From: Adineta steineri
Taxonomy: Eukaryota > Rotifera > Eurotatoria > Adinetida > Adinetidae
NCBI GenBank assembly: GCA_905250115.1
Contig: CAJNOI010000155.1
Coordinates: 1-64,000 of the forward strand
Length of the DNA stretch: 64,000 nt
Reading direction: 5' to 3'
Shown: one piece after another, positions 33,272 to 44,046 of the stretch
Position numbering within the stretch: position 1 is the stretch's first letter
How the letters are laid out: the number at the start of each line of letters is the position of its first letter
The notes under the pieces: generated by a model
What the model saw: only the letters and a program-made list of their open reading frames with translations
Databases searched by the model: none
Told to the model about the DNA's origin: nothing
Position numbers and translations under genes: made by a program

Positions 33272-33691
33272 ATGTCTCAGACATCTACAACTATTCAAGT
33301 ACCAGCACAACTTTCACGTGATGAAACACGAGTATTAGAAGAATGTAAACATGAATCACTTATGTATCGTAGTATACCATTAGGTCTTGGTGCATATTTT
33401 GGATTACAATATTCAATGTCAAAAAATATTATTTCAACAAGAGGAAAATGGTTTAAAATTGCTGGTGTTTTAATTGCTGGATATATTATTGGAAAAATAT
33501 CTTATACATCAACATGTCGAAAGAAAATTTTAACACAAATTCCTAATAGTAGTTTAGCACAATTAATTCGTGGTGTTGAAGCACATCAAATAACTGAAAT
33601 AGATGTTAATCTTCAACCACAATCAGATAATCATCCAGTATCAGCTGATGTTAATCAATATGGTGATCCAGTTTATAAGACAAATAAATAG
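33272..33691 (+). CDS. OCIAD1: OCIA-domain protein (OCIAD1/2-like)
   Basis: A single exon of 139 residues. Residues 14-105 match the OCIA domain: SRDETRVLEECKHESLMYRS corresponds to the conserved ExxVLxECxxESFWYRS. Two hydrophobic segments follow (PLGLGAYFGLQYSM and IAGVLIAGYIIGKISY), then the conserved YxxTCxxK. OCIAD proteins are inner-mitochondrial-membrane/endosomal proteins involved in respiratory complex III assembly and in STAT3 and Notch signalling. The tail after residue 110 is polar. It is shorter than human OCIAD1 (245), closer to OCIAD2 (154). Intronless coding region. Confidence 0.85.
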   Translation: MSQTSTTIQVPAQLSRDETRVLEECKHESLMYRSIPLGLGAYFGLQYSMSKNIISTRGKWFKIAGVLIAGYIIGKISYTSTCRKKILTQIPNSSLAQLIRGVEAHQITEIDVNLQPQSDNHPVSADVNQYGDPVYKTNK

Positions 33692-35286
33692 TTAACTACC
33701 TTTTTTTTATATTTGATATTTTTTATTATGGATTATAGTGAGTTGATAAATAACTATTGATATTCTTCTTAAACTTGTTTTATTCTTTAGTTTCGAGATA
33801 TTATTAGAATGAGTTATAAGAGAGAGAGTATATTGTTAAAGAGAAATGAAGAAAGTTATGTATTAAGATAAATTTCTTTTACACCAATCGATTGTATGCA
33901 TGATTAATCTATTATTAGAATTATATAGGGTCTATGTCTTTACATGTACTTGAATGTGTATTTAGAATTAAGTTTTCATATGTTTTCGGTTCGATACACT
34001 TTCTATATATATAGATGAGATTTATATGCAAAATGAATCGTATTTCTTTACATAAGAATTTTATAAATTAAAGAAAAAATATTTTTGTACTGTTCTATGT
34101 TATCATTTGCTTTCGATTACGTGTTAGGATAAAGTTAAACGTGCACTTATACATACATATACATATTCTTATGAATATAAATAGATAATTATTGTATAAT
34201 CAGTATTTTATCGATAAAAATTCTTAAGTGTAGATATTCTCAATAATTATTTCTATGAACAATTACGATACTCTTTAAATCCATTTAAAATGTCAAAAGA
34301 GCATAGAAAGAATGTTATAATAACAAAATTTAAACAAAAGATATTCAAGTATTTTAAGTGTTTAGGTATTTATTTAAATCAGAAAAAATAGGAAAGAAAT
34401 CGATTACATAAAATGAAATAATTTTAAGTTAAGCTAGTAGTTCTCTTTGATATAGAGGTTATATTAAAATCAATCTTTTTTTCTTTTCAATATGTAACAG
34501 AATAAGCACATAGTATTTCTTCTTGTTCGTTTTCTCTACTGGAGATATATACATGCATATATATATATATATATAATGACCTCTGCAAGTAAAAAATGAC
34601 ACGAAGGCGGGTGATGTTGTTAATGCACATCAAGCAATTTAGTAAGTCTCGTTTTCTTCCGTCTTATCAGTCACGATATGGCGTTAGTCGGTCATCTTGT
34701 ACGCCTCGTCTGCAATTCTTTATCTTGAGACTGACCGAGCGACCACCGCCATCATCGCCGTTATTACTCTTCTCTTCTCTTCTTTTTCTCGTTTTTTTCT
34801 TCTTCTTCTTTTCTGTTTTAGCATTTTTCGTTCTGCTAACGACATCGACTCTATAGAGCAGAAGGAAAGAGAGCAGTTCTTACTATTGATAATATTTCTT
34901 TCTTGTCGACAACAAATGATAACAATCAAGCAAGAGTTTCAACAGTATGCAAAGGCAATATATAGAAACGAACAAAGCAAAATAAAAACAAAAAAAAGAA
35001 GAAGAAGAAATCGAGCTAATAACAACAATACAACTGCAATAGCAACGACGTATACATCGTTGTTCTGAACATTTATCCGTCGCACAAAGTCAGTATACGT
35101 GTTGCACAAACATTTATAGAATAAAAAAAAACGAGAGAAAAGAACGATAGAGAGAGAGAGAGAGAGAGCGAGAAAGAAGAAAAAAAGAAACGTCTATGCA
35201 TATCATTTTACAAATAAGTACGATGATCATACTTCAAACACGCTCTTGGCCAAAACGGTGATTATCGTCGTACCACTACACACATC
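33692..35286. other. Intergenic region / 5' UTR of the dystroglycan-like gene
   Basis: About 1.6 kb, AT-rich, with a TA dinucleotide run at 34556-34575, a pyrimidine tract at 34765-34815 and an AG run at 35150-35170. Reading frames at 34596-35068 are low complexity. This is probably promoter and long 5' leader. Confidence 0.4.
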
Positions 35287-36641
35287 ATGTTACTCAAGAA
35301 TTTCCTCCTACTCTTCATATTCTATCCAATAATGATGGTGGAAATGGTAATTAATCTGTCATATAATTTTTTCCTCCTTATAATATCTTTTTTATTCTCT
35401 TCTAGGTAAGATTTACTAGCCAACATAATCGTCGCCATATGCCATCGTCATTGATTAAACTAGTAATACTGTTTTTTTCTATATCTTTGACAATAATTAA
35501 TGGATTATTATTTTTTCTTAGGATTTCACAGCTAATGCTGTTTATAATAAACTCTATCAACGTTCATTAAACATAAACAATACAAATGTTATTAGTATCG
35601 AACCACGTAATAAAGTTTGGTTTGCTATAAAAAACGGAACAATATATGCATTACCATTATTTGGTGATTATTCAGGTCCATTTAAAGTTCAAATAGAAAA
35701 TCCAAATCCAATAAAATTAAAATTAAAATTTGATTTTGCTCCATCATCATCATTATTTTCACCATCTGATCATCTTCTTCTTGCCTTATTTAATATATCA
35801 TCCGTAAATTATAATAGTTCATTAATAAATCGTTATTTTATTGTACGAACATTATCAATAGCCTTAAATTTAAGTGAATCCTTAATAACAATACATAAAA
35901 TCAATGGTACAATGATAAAAGTTTATTTTTCATGTGATTTATATTCTACAAAAGATCTTGCATATCAGATAAAATCATTAATTAATTATTATTATTCAAA
36001 ACGTTTACAATTAGTTTCGTTTTTTCCTTTACCATTAATTGAAATATCAATTCTACGATTATCTCATCAACCATCTACAACAACAACGGCAACAAATTCA
36101 ATGATAGAAATAAAAAAAGCAGTTATGACAATAAGACCAAGATTATTAACTAATCGAACATTAACACCTCCATTAAATAATCTCATACTTCTTGATCAAT
36201 TTTATCAACCACTTGTTATTGTTCCATTAGCAATTATTTTAATTGGCTTATTAATATGTACAATAATTGCATTTTGTCTTTGTTATAATCGTCGTTCATC
36301 ATCATCATCCACATTACTTTTACCAAGTGGACCATCAGGTAGTCCAAATAATAAATATTTATATGAAAATTATTCATATCGTAAACATCGACAACAACAA
36401 GAAATTTATCGAAAAAAACATTATTTAAAAGATCAAAAACAGTTTATTTCTAAAGGTAAATATTTTAGTTATCTTACAAAATAAATCTTTTATTTTTTAT
36501 TTTATAGGCATTCCTGTGGTATTCGCTGAAGAACTTGAAGAAAAATTAGAACAAACACATACACCTTTAGTTATGAGAATTGAAAAAGCACCATTTTATA
36601 ATGAACAAGAACAGAATGGATTAGAAAAAGTTACACTTTGA
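35287..36641 (+). CDS. Dystroglycan-like single-pass membrane protein
   Basis: Exons 35287-35346, 35406-35462, 35522-36455 and 36508-36641 give 394 residues. The N-terminus (MLLKNFLLLLFIFYPIMMVE) is a signal peptide. The ectodomain begins FTANAVYNKLYQ and continues ISIEPRNKVWFAIKNGTIYA, resembling the cadherin-like module of dystroglycans and sarcoglycans, with several N-glycosylation sites. The transmembrane helix is at about 270-293, followed by CYNRR. The cytoplasmic tail contains YRKKHYLKDQKQFISKGIPV and FAEEL, closely like the juxtamembrane-to-tail region of beta-dystroglycan (YRKKRKGKLTLEDQ..FIKKGVPIIFADEL). The C-terminal PPxY that binds dystrophin WW/EF domains is absent. The protein is less than half the length of vertebrate dystroglycan (895). 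A role in linking extracellular matrix to cytoskeleton is inferred. Confidence 0.7.
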
Positions 36642-36989
36642 ATGAATATTTTGTTTGTTATTTTGTAGATTAGAACAAAGCTTTCTACGTTCTCCCTATT
36701 GAGAAACATTCTTTGTATGTAATAAGCGAATATTTTCATACTTTTTCTCTCATTGTTTCTTTCTGTTGATGCATTTTTCTTCTTTAGTATAAATAACTCA
36801 GGTTTAACATATTTCTTGTAATGACATACGAAAATAGTCCTTAAAACACAAAACCACATCGAAAGATTTTATACTTTTTTTTAAAGGTGCTTCCAATATT
36901 TGAAAGTGTTTTATTCTTTATGCATGTGAATATATATATATATATCTATATATCTATTCGTATGAATGATACATGTTTGTATTTAAGAT
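36642..36989. other. Short intergenic region
   Basis: AT-rich 348-bp spacer with a TA run at 36931-36950. It holds the 3' UTR of the dystroglycan-like gene and the leader of the decarboxylase gene. Confidence 0.5.
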
Positions 36990-38641
36990 ATGAATAGGAT
37001 TATTATTAATTTACTTCGACAAGCAGAAATCAGTTTTTCTAATATATGTATTCAACAACAACGATCATTTCAGTTATCATCAAATCGTTTACAGAGTGTT
37101 GAAGAAGTAATTTGACTTATATATATATGTTTATAATTTTATTTATTTGTTTAATAGCAAGTACAAGAACAAAAAAAACGAAATGTCGAAGTACAAGATA
37201 TGCCGGAATTAGTTCGAGATTTTCTTGATCCAGCTGAATTTTATAAACAAGTCAAAACTATCTGTGGTATTGATCATTTTTGTGGTGTACCTGATTCTTT
37301 GCTCAAAGGTATATTTCTAATATTAATAAACAATAAATTGACATATATTTTTTTTATTTAGATTTTTGTGCTTATGTTACAAAAAATGTTCCGTCCAGTA
37401 ATCATCTGATTACAGCAAATGAAGGTTCAGCTATTGGTGTTGCTTGTGGTTCTTATATGGCTACAGGAAAACCATCATTAGTTTATTTACAAGTAATTTT
37501 TTGTTTAGAAAAAAAAACCAATAAAAATATATTTCAATTTTAGAATTCTGGTCTTGGTAATATTATTAATCCTATTCTATCTCTTGCAATACCAGGAGTT
37601 TATAGCCTACCAATGTTACTATTAATTGGTTGGCGTGGTGAGCCAGGTAAACGTGATGAACCACAACATCGCATACAAGGACCTGCAACACCTGGTATTC
37701 TTGGTAAGAAACAAATAATTTATTCAAATATTGCTCATATATATATTTAATTTCTTTAGCTGCATTAAATATTCCTTTTCAAGTATTACCAGATTATCAT
37801 GAAGGTGCTAGTCAAGCTCTTGAAACAGCTAAACGTTATATGGAAACAGCAAAAGGTCCATATGCATTACTTGTTAAAAGACAAACATTTTTACCATATT
37901 CATTACCGAAAAAAACTGATGATTCTGGGTAAAATTTACTTGAAGTTTTATAAGATATTTAAAATATCACATTATACAAAATTTAGATTAGTTTTTACAC
38001 GTGAAGAAGCTTTACAATGTGTAAGCGAATATTTTCATCATCGTGATGTGGTTGTTGGTACAACTGGAATGCTTAGCAGAGAATTATTTGAACTTCGAAA
38101 GCAACGTGGTGATGGACATGAACGAGATTTTTTAACTGTTGGTGGAATGGGTCATGCGTCATCAATTGCTTTAGGTATTGCTCTTCAAAGACCAAATCGA
38201 ACTGTACGTTAAAATTTCTTAATTTTTTTCATAGTTTAAATAAACTTTTTGTAGGTATTTTGTTTGGATGGTGATGGTGCTGTTATAATGCATATGGGTG
38301 TATTAGGAAATATTGCTGCAACTGCTCCATCTAATTTTAAACATATTGTTTTTAATAATGGTACACATGACAGTGTGGGTGGACAGCCAACAGTTGCTGG
38401 CGATTATAAACAATTTTCATTTGGTCGGATAGCTCAAGGTTGCGGTTATAAACATGTAATGTTAGCAACAAATAAGAATGAAATCAAAGAAGCAATGGAA
38501 AAACTTCGTGCAATTAAAGATGATGGTCCGGTTTTACTTGAACTTCGAGTTAAATCTGGTCATCGAAAAAATCTTGGTCGACCAACTCGATCAACAAGTG
38601 ACAATAGGAAAGAATTTATGCATTTTTTACAGCTTAATTAA
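36990..38641 (+). CDS. Phosphonopyruvate decarboxylase (TPP-dependent)
   Basis: Seven exons (36990-37106, 37158-37308, 37362-37492, 37544-37703, 37760-37928, 37987-38203, 38255-38641) join in frame to 443 residues. The enzyme converts 3-phosphonopyruvate to phosphonoacetaldehyde and CO2, the step that pulls PEP mutase toward C-P bond formation (2-aminoethylphosphonate). Diagnostic motifs: [12 protein letters not shown] with the catalytic Glu, [30 protein letters not shown], and the TPP/Mg motif beginning LDGDG and ending in FNN. The first 50 or so residues are an Arg/Ser/Gln-rich extension beyond bacterial homologues and look like a mitochondrial presequence. Sulfopyruvate decarboxylase is the close alternative, but the RGEPGxxDEPQH block favours the phosphonate enzyme. 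Exon structure shows it is a resident eukaryotic gene. No PEP mutase or transaminase is in the window. Confidence 0.9.
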
Positions 38642-38786
38642 TGATTTTGTTATATTTATTATTACTTTTTTTTTCTTGTTTTTTTGTTCTACTTCATTGT
38701 TATACTATTCAATTTGCTTTTGAAATGACATCAACAAAAAAAATCACTCGTTACGCAATCAAATAATATAAAATGTTTTTTTTCAG

Positions 38787-39695
38787 ATGGGTCAATCAAT
38801 AGATGATAAAGAAATTACACGTGAATTATGGCAATCACGTTTACCAATATGTTTTATATTATCCGATGAAGATATGAGTAAAGTCAATCGTTCTGAATTA
38901 CCTGAACCACTTTATTTAATGCTTGCACGTCATAGTTATTTTCCGTGTATTATCGAAAAAATTCATCGATATTATTCAACATATTTTAAAGAAAATGTAA
39001 ATGAAACAACGAACAATATTAATCTTGCTAATTTATGGTTAGAATTTGAGAGTATTCCATTAAAATGGCATTATCCGATAGGTGTACTTTATGATCTTTA
39101 TGCATCATCTGTTTCATCAACATCACATTTACCCTGGCAAATAACTGTTCATTTAAGTAAATTTCCTGAAGGTGAAATTTTACGTTTTCCTGATAAGGAA
39201 TCAATTGAAGCACATTATATGTCAACAATAAAAGAAGCCGATGCACTTAAACATAAAGGACAAATTATTGGTGACATGCAAAAACGTGATCATAAACAAT
39301 TGTGGAACTCGTTATTACAAGATAAATACGATGGTTTTTGGAATATCAATAATAAATTAATGAATTATACCGATAGTTTACAATATTTTCGTTATATACC
39401 ATTCCGAGTTTATATCGTAGATAAACCATTTATACAAAAATTATTTTCACCCTATGATATTGATCAAGATAAATTTATGACATTAAATGATTTACTTGAT
39501 TTTGTTTTACATCATGAAGCACAATGTGAATTATTAGCAAATGAAAAAAAAATTTTAAATACAAATGTTGATGATTATCAAGTTATTATTCATGGTATAC
39601 AACCTCCAATTAATACACCAATTCAATGGTTAAGCGAACATTTTTCATATCCAGACAATTTTCTTCATATATGTCTTATTGAAAAACGTACATAA
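38787..39695 (+). CDS. ATG5: Autophagy protein 5 (ATG5)
   Basis: One exon, 302 residues (human 275). Characteristic blocks: LWLEFESIPLKWHYPIGVLY (UblA), LPWQITVHLSKFPEGEI, the ATG12-acceptor segment TIKEADALKHKGQI with the acceptor Lys at residue 149, MQKRDHKQLWNSL, FRVYIVDKPFIQKLF, and the C-terminal WLSEHFSYPDNFLHI. ATG5 is conjugated to ATG12 and with ATG16 acts as the E3-like enzyme for LC3 lipidation on phagophores. The ATG follows a splice acceptor (TTTTTTTTCAG) with no intervening base. The preceding decarboxylase stop is only 145 bp upstream on the same strand, so spliced-leader addition or operonic transcription is possible. Confidence 0.97.
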   Translation: MGQSIDDKEITRELWQSRLPICFILSDEDMSKVNRSELPEPLYLMLARHSYFPCIIEKIHRYYSTYFKENVNETTNNINLANLWLEFESIPLKWHYPIGVLYDLYASSVSSTSHLPWQITVHLSKFPEGEILRFPDKESIEAHYMSTIKEADALKHKGQIIGDMQKRDHKQLWNSLLQDKYDGFWNINNKLMNYTDSLQYFRYIPFRVYIVDKPFIQKLFSPYDIDQDKFMTLNDLLDFVLHHEAQCELLANEKKILNTNVDDYQVIIHGIQPPINTPIQWLSEHFSYPDNFLHICLIEKRT

Positions 39696-40479
39696 AAATT
39701 TTTATTCTGAACTTTATTTTACATATATATCTATTTGTGTGATTGTCAAAATTCGTTATGTATTTGTAAAAAAGATAAGGTATGGACGTAACACTTGAAT
39801 ATTATTAATATACGAAAATTTTACACATGATCAAGCCAAGAATATTAGATTGTACACTATTGAAATCATCATGAAAACATAATAATCTGATAAGATAAGA
39901 ATTCTTTGATGTTTTTCTACGAGAATGTACATGCATCAAATGACCTAATACTGTTGAATCATTACTCTATGATGAATACATCAATAAAGAATGTTTGTTC
40001 GAAAGGTCTATTGCCAACAATAAATTAATACTAGAATATAATCAGAAAAAAGGTCATATAATACTCGAAATATACTGATTACAAAATTTTTATTAATATA
40101 TAGGTAATTCTATAATAGGAAGATAATTGAAGTCTGATATTAAAAGACTCAAAATTTCTATTAAAACGTTGTGTCATTTTTTAATGAAAGTAATTTCAGT
40201 CTAGAATTTTATAACAGCCTCATTTCCTCTCAAATATGACTTTAATTATAAACTGTCAAAAGCAATAGATTCAATGTTAATTAATCGCTTGAATTATATT
40301 AAACGAATATCCAGATTTTTCATTGATCCATCAACTATCGACCTCTGTTTATGATGTTTATTTTTCTTTGTGATTTGACTTTATCCTAAAGAGATGATTC
40401 ATTGTGTGGAGAAAAACCAAATACTAAATATTACTATATTTTCATTTGAATTACAACATATTACCTTTATAAACGAAAT
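39696..40479. other. Intergenic region, nothing recognised
   Basis: AT-rich 784-bp spacer containing the ATG5 3' UTR and the putative promoter of the MIF-NDUFAF6-RAE1 cluster. Confidence 0.5.
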
Positions 40480-40821
40480 ATGCCGTGTTTAACAGTACAA
40501 ACCAATGTTGCCGATAATCAAATAACTGATGATTTTCTTAAACAATTGAGTGTAAAATTATCTGAAATTGTAGGCAAACCTGAACAATATGTTGCTGTAC
40601 ATGTTTCGGGTGGTCAAAAATTATTCTTTGCCGGTACAAATGAGCCAGCTGCATATATGGAACTTGTTTCAATTGGATTATCTGCTAATCAAACAGCAAA
40701 AATTAGTAATGAAATTATGAGTTTTTTTGAAGAAAAACTTAATATAAAAACATCTCGTATATATATAAAATTTACAAATGTAGCTGGAAATATGATGGGT
40801 TGGAATAAAGCAACATTTTAA
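40480..40821 (+). CDS. MIF: Macrophage migration inhibitory factor homologue
   Basis: One exon, 113 residues, the family length (114-118). It begins MPCLTVQTNV, giving the N-terminal Pro required for tautomerase activity. KPEQYVAVHV and the Ile/Lys-containing core follow. The tail KFTNVAGNMMGWNKATF matches the MIF C-terminus. The vertebrate CxxC oxidoreductase motif is not present. MIF is a trimeric cytokine and D-dopachrome/phenylpyruvate tautomerase; invertebrate forms are linked to innate immunity. First gene of a tight same-strand trio: the next start codon is 50 bp downstream. Confidence 0.95.
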   Translation: MPCLTVQTNVADNQITDDFLKQLSVKLSEIVGKPEQYVAVHVSGGQKLFFAGTNEPAAYMELVSIGLSANQTAKISNEIMSFFEEKLNIKTSRIYIKFTNVAGNMMGWNKATF

Positions 40822-40871
40822 TGATTTTATCTATTTTTCTTTGTAGATAATTTAAAAAAAATAGTATTACA
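40822..40871 (+). promoter_or_regulatory. Intercistronic splice acceptor (putative SL trans-splice site)
   Basis: The 50-bp gap between MIF and NDUFAF6 holds a pyrimidine-rich acceptor, ATCTATTTTTCTTTGTAG, ending at 40846, 25 bases before the NDUFAF6 ATG. There is no room for a promoter and no donor upstream in the gap. That fits spliced-leader resolution of a polycistronic transcript. Trans-splicing is known in rotifers. Confidence 0.5.
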
Positions 40872-41852
40872 ATGATTATTCGATGCATACGTTATGCTTC
40901 TTCTTCTTCTTCGATAACAAAAAAGATAGAAAAGCCTGTAGACGATTACACATATTGTATAAATAGTGTACGTAAAGCTGATTATGAAAATTTTTTATGT
41001 ACAGGATTATTACGTCCATCATTAATTCAACGTCCAGCAATGGCTATACGAGCATTAAATGTTGAACTTGCATTAATACGTGATCAAGTATCAAATACTC
41101 AAATTGGACAAATGAGACTTCAATTTTGGCGTGAAACAATCGATTCAATTTATTCATCATTAAATGAAAATACAAATAGAAAAATTAATCATCCCGTTGC
41201 ACGTGAAATTAATTTAAGTATTAAATACAATCAATTATCAAAATTATGGTTTCATAGATTAATTAAAAGTCGAGAAATAACATTAAATGATATGCCATTT
41301 TCAGATATTGAACAATTAGAGAATTATCTTGAACAATCAATTACACCTACATATTATCTTTTACTTGAATTAGCTAAACAACGAACATTAAATGCTGATC
41401 ATATTGCTTCACATTTAGGTCGTTCTCAAGGTCTAATTAATATTGTCCGTGGCATCCCATATAATGCTCATAAACGTCGTTGTCTTATTCCTCTTTCCTA
41501 TCTTAATGAACACAAAGTATCTCAACAAGATATAATTAATGGTCAATTTTCTAATGAACAATTTCGTCAAGTTATATATCAATTATGTAATCGATCTTGT
41601 TTTCATTTACAGAAAACAATTGAATTATTTGAACAAGATAAAATTTTTCAAAAACAATCTTTATTTTCTTCATCAACAAATTCTACACGTAGTTTATTTT
41701 TACCAATTATTGTTATATATGATTATTTAAAACGTATAAAAAATATTGATTTTGATCTAACAAATAAACATATTAATGAAAGAAATCCATGGCTTATTTG
41801 GAATTTGTGGAGGCATAAATTTCCATCGTCAAATGATCTTTCTTCTTTTTAG
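40872..41852 (+). CDS. NDUFAF6: NDUFAF6, mitochondrial complex I assembly factor
   Basis: One exon, 326 residues (human 333). The N-terminus [18 protein letters not shown] is a mitochondrial presequence. The rest has the squalene/phytoene-synthase-like fold: [51 protein letters not shown] with the degenerate first active-site region, and [20 protein letters not shown] for the second helix pair. The Asp-rich substrate motifs of true synthases are missing, as in NDUFAF6. It is needed for ND1 biogenesis in early complex I assembly. The TAG stop (41850-41852) also supplies the AG of a CTTCTTTTTAG acceptor for the following RAE1 gene. Confidence 0.93.
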   Translation: MIIRCIRYASSSSSITKKIEKPVDDYTYCINSVRKADYENFLCTGLLRPSLIQRPAMAIRALNVELALIRDQVSNTQIGQMRLQFWRETIDSIYSSLNENTNRKINHPVAREINLSIKYNQLSKLWFHRLIKSREITLNDMPFSDIEQLENYLEQSITPTYYLLLELAKQRTLNADHIASHLGRSQGLINIVRGIPYNAHKRRCLIPLSYLNEHKVSQQDIINGQFSNEQFRQVIYQLCNRSCFHLQKTIELFEQDKIFQKQSLFSSSTNSTRSLFLPIIVIYDYLKRIKNIDFDLTNKHINERNPWLIWNLWRHKFPSSNDLSSF

Positions 41853-41865
41853 ATATAAGTACAAA
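41839..41865 (+). promoter_or_regulatory. Acceptor overlapping the NDUFAF6 stop codon
   Basis: TTTCTTCTTTTTAG ends at 41852. Its final TAG is the NDUFAF6 stop codon. Only 13 bases separate it from the RAE1 ATG at 41866. The arrangement leaves no space for a separate promoter and is best explained by trans-splicing of a bicistronic or tricistronic RNA. Confidence 0.5.
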
Positions 41866-42976
41866 ATGTTTGGTAGTACTGCAGCGGCAGCAACTCAAAA
41901 AGATGTTGAAGTTGCTCAACCACCAGATGATGCTATATCATGTATGAAATTTTCTCCAGCATCAGTTCCACAAACATATTTAATTGCAAGTTCATGGGCA
42001 AATGATATTCGATGTTGGGAAATACAAGCTAACGGACAGTCTGTTGCTAAAGCAATGCAAAAACATGATGCACCTATATTAAGTTGTTGTTGGTCAGAAG
42101 ATGGCTCAAAAGTATTTACAGCTGGTTGTGATAAAACAGCTAAAATGTGGGATTTACAAGCAAATACATTTGTTCAAATAGCAGCACATGATCAACCAAT
42201 ACGAACTATTCATTATATTCAACGACCAACTTATTCATGTGTTATGACTGGTGGCTGGGATCGAACTGGTAAAATAGATTTTTTAATTTATAAACATTAA
42301 ATCATTTTCTTTTTTGTATTTAGTTAAATTTTGGGATATGCGTCAAGCTCAACCATTAAAACAATTAGCGCTTAATGAACGTGTCTATGCAGCTGATGTT
42401 TTAGGTCCAATGGCTGTTATAACAACAGCCGATCGTGCTTTACAAGTCTATTCACTTGATCAAGGACCAACTGAATATAAAAAAATGGAATCATTACTTA
42501 AATATCAACATCGATGTATATCAATTTTTACTGATAAATCTCGAAATCCAAATGGATTTGCTGTTGGTTCAATTGAAGGTCGTGTTGCTATTATGTATGT
42601 TGATACAGCAAATCCAAGTGCTGATAATTTTACATTTAAATGTCATCGTTCAACACCAGCAGCACCAGCTAATACACAAGATATATTTTCTGTTAATGAT
42701 ATTGCTTTTCATCCTGTACACGGTACATTAGCTACAGTTGGTAGTGATGGTCGATATAGCTTTTGGGATAAAGATGAACGTACAAAATTAAAAACAAGTG
42801 ATGTTATTAATGATCAACCAGTTGCATGTTGTTCATTTGATGCTCGTGGACAATTATTTGCTTATGCAAGCTCATATGATTGGCATAAAGGACATGAAGG
42901 AAATAGTCAAACGAAAAAGAACACAATCTTTTTACGACAATGTTTCGAAGAAATGAAGCCAAAACCAAAAAGATAA
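41866..42976 (+). CDS. RAE1: RAE1/GLE2 mRNA export factor (WD40)
   Basis: Exons 41866-42268 and 42324-42976 give 351 residues (human 368). The N-terminus is [20 protein letters not shown], followed by [13 protein letters not shown]40 blades include [44 protein letters not shown], and [28 protein letters not shown] near the end is the RAE1 signature. RAE1 forms a seven-bladed propeller that binds the GLEBS motif of NUP98 at nuclear pores and also works at the spindle with BUB1-type partners. The single intron is 55 bp. Third gene of the MIF-NDUFAF6-RAE1 cluster. Confidence 0.96.
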
Positions 42977-44046
42977 AAACTGTTTTTTTTACTCTTGTGA
43001 TCTGTATATAATCGAGAAAATAAGAAACATAAAAAAAAATAAATGTGATTTTATTAGCCTAGAAAAAAAAACAATAAACAAACATAATGATAGTAATAGC
43101 TAGTTTTTTTTGAAGTTGACCAAGAAAGAATTGTAATGAACTTAGCTTTTGAATTAACATTCAATTCATTTTATGATTATTATTAAAAAGTAAGAATTGG
43201 TTTTTGTATGACTTTGTCTTATATTAATAAATAGGCAAGTCTAATTTATGTGAAAATCAAAAAAGTTCAACTAAATCTGCGTTTTCTCTCTTGGAGATCG
43301 CACTCATAGATTTGCATATAAAAATTGTTACAAGATACATTCTCGAAGTATGATCGTACAGTGACTTTACATTTTTCGAAATAATTGAATTAACAAAAAC
43401 TATTGTGATAATTTTTATTTTGAGAGAAAATCAATATTATTGAATGAATATCATACAAAAAGAACTGAACTAATGTAACGATTTTCATTTTCGTGAAATA
43501 ATCAAAGTCATGTTACTATTTCGGAGAAAACCAGTCAGAATAACCATTTATATAAAATCTTATTCATTTTTTTATTTCTTGAGTAGATTTGAAAATTTCT
43601 CCACAATGATTTGTAGTTAGAAATCCATTCTGATATAATCATAACCAAAGGGTCACAGTCACTTTTTTTCAGTTTACATTTGTCATTGTTCTTTTCTATA
43701 TTTTTCCTTTCTTCCTTTTTCAATTCATTCAAATGAACTATTCTTTAATATTGGAACAGAAAGAATAATTCATTCTATTGTTAAAATAAACTTTTGCTCT
43801 CCTTCTATTCTTCTATGTTTCTATTGAATATCTTTCTTATCTAACATAACGAAACTCTACTTGTTTAGACATAATAATGTAACCGTGAAGGTCTTTTCCA
43901 CAACACATATCTTTTCAATATTTAATGTTTACCTTACCGGTGAGTATTACTGATCATATTATGTTCTCTGCAGGAACATAGTTTCAATAGACACGTTTTC
44001 TTTCTTACCAGTTTTATTTTACTTTCAAAAAAAAAATACAAAGAAA
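42977..44046. other. Intergenic region between convergent RAE1 and the ART-TPR gene
   Basis: About 1.07 kb of AT-rich 3' flank from two converging genes. A short minus-strand frame at 43535-43732 has non-coding composition. Confidence 0.5.

Noticed and set aside
34596..35068. Overlapping plus-strand frames of 86 and 123 residues
   Set aside because: Low-complexity Ser/Phe/Leu and Arg/Asn runs from pyrimidine and purine tracts, with no domain.
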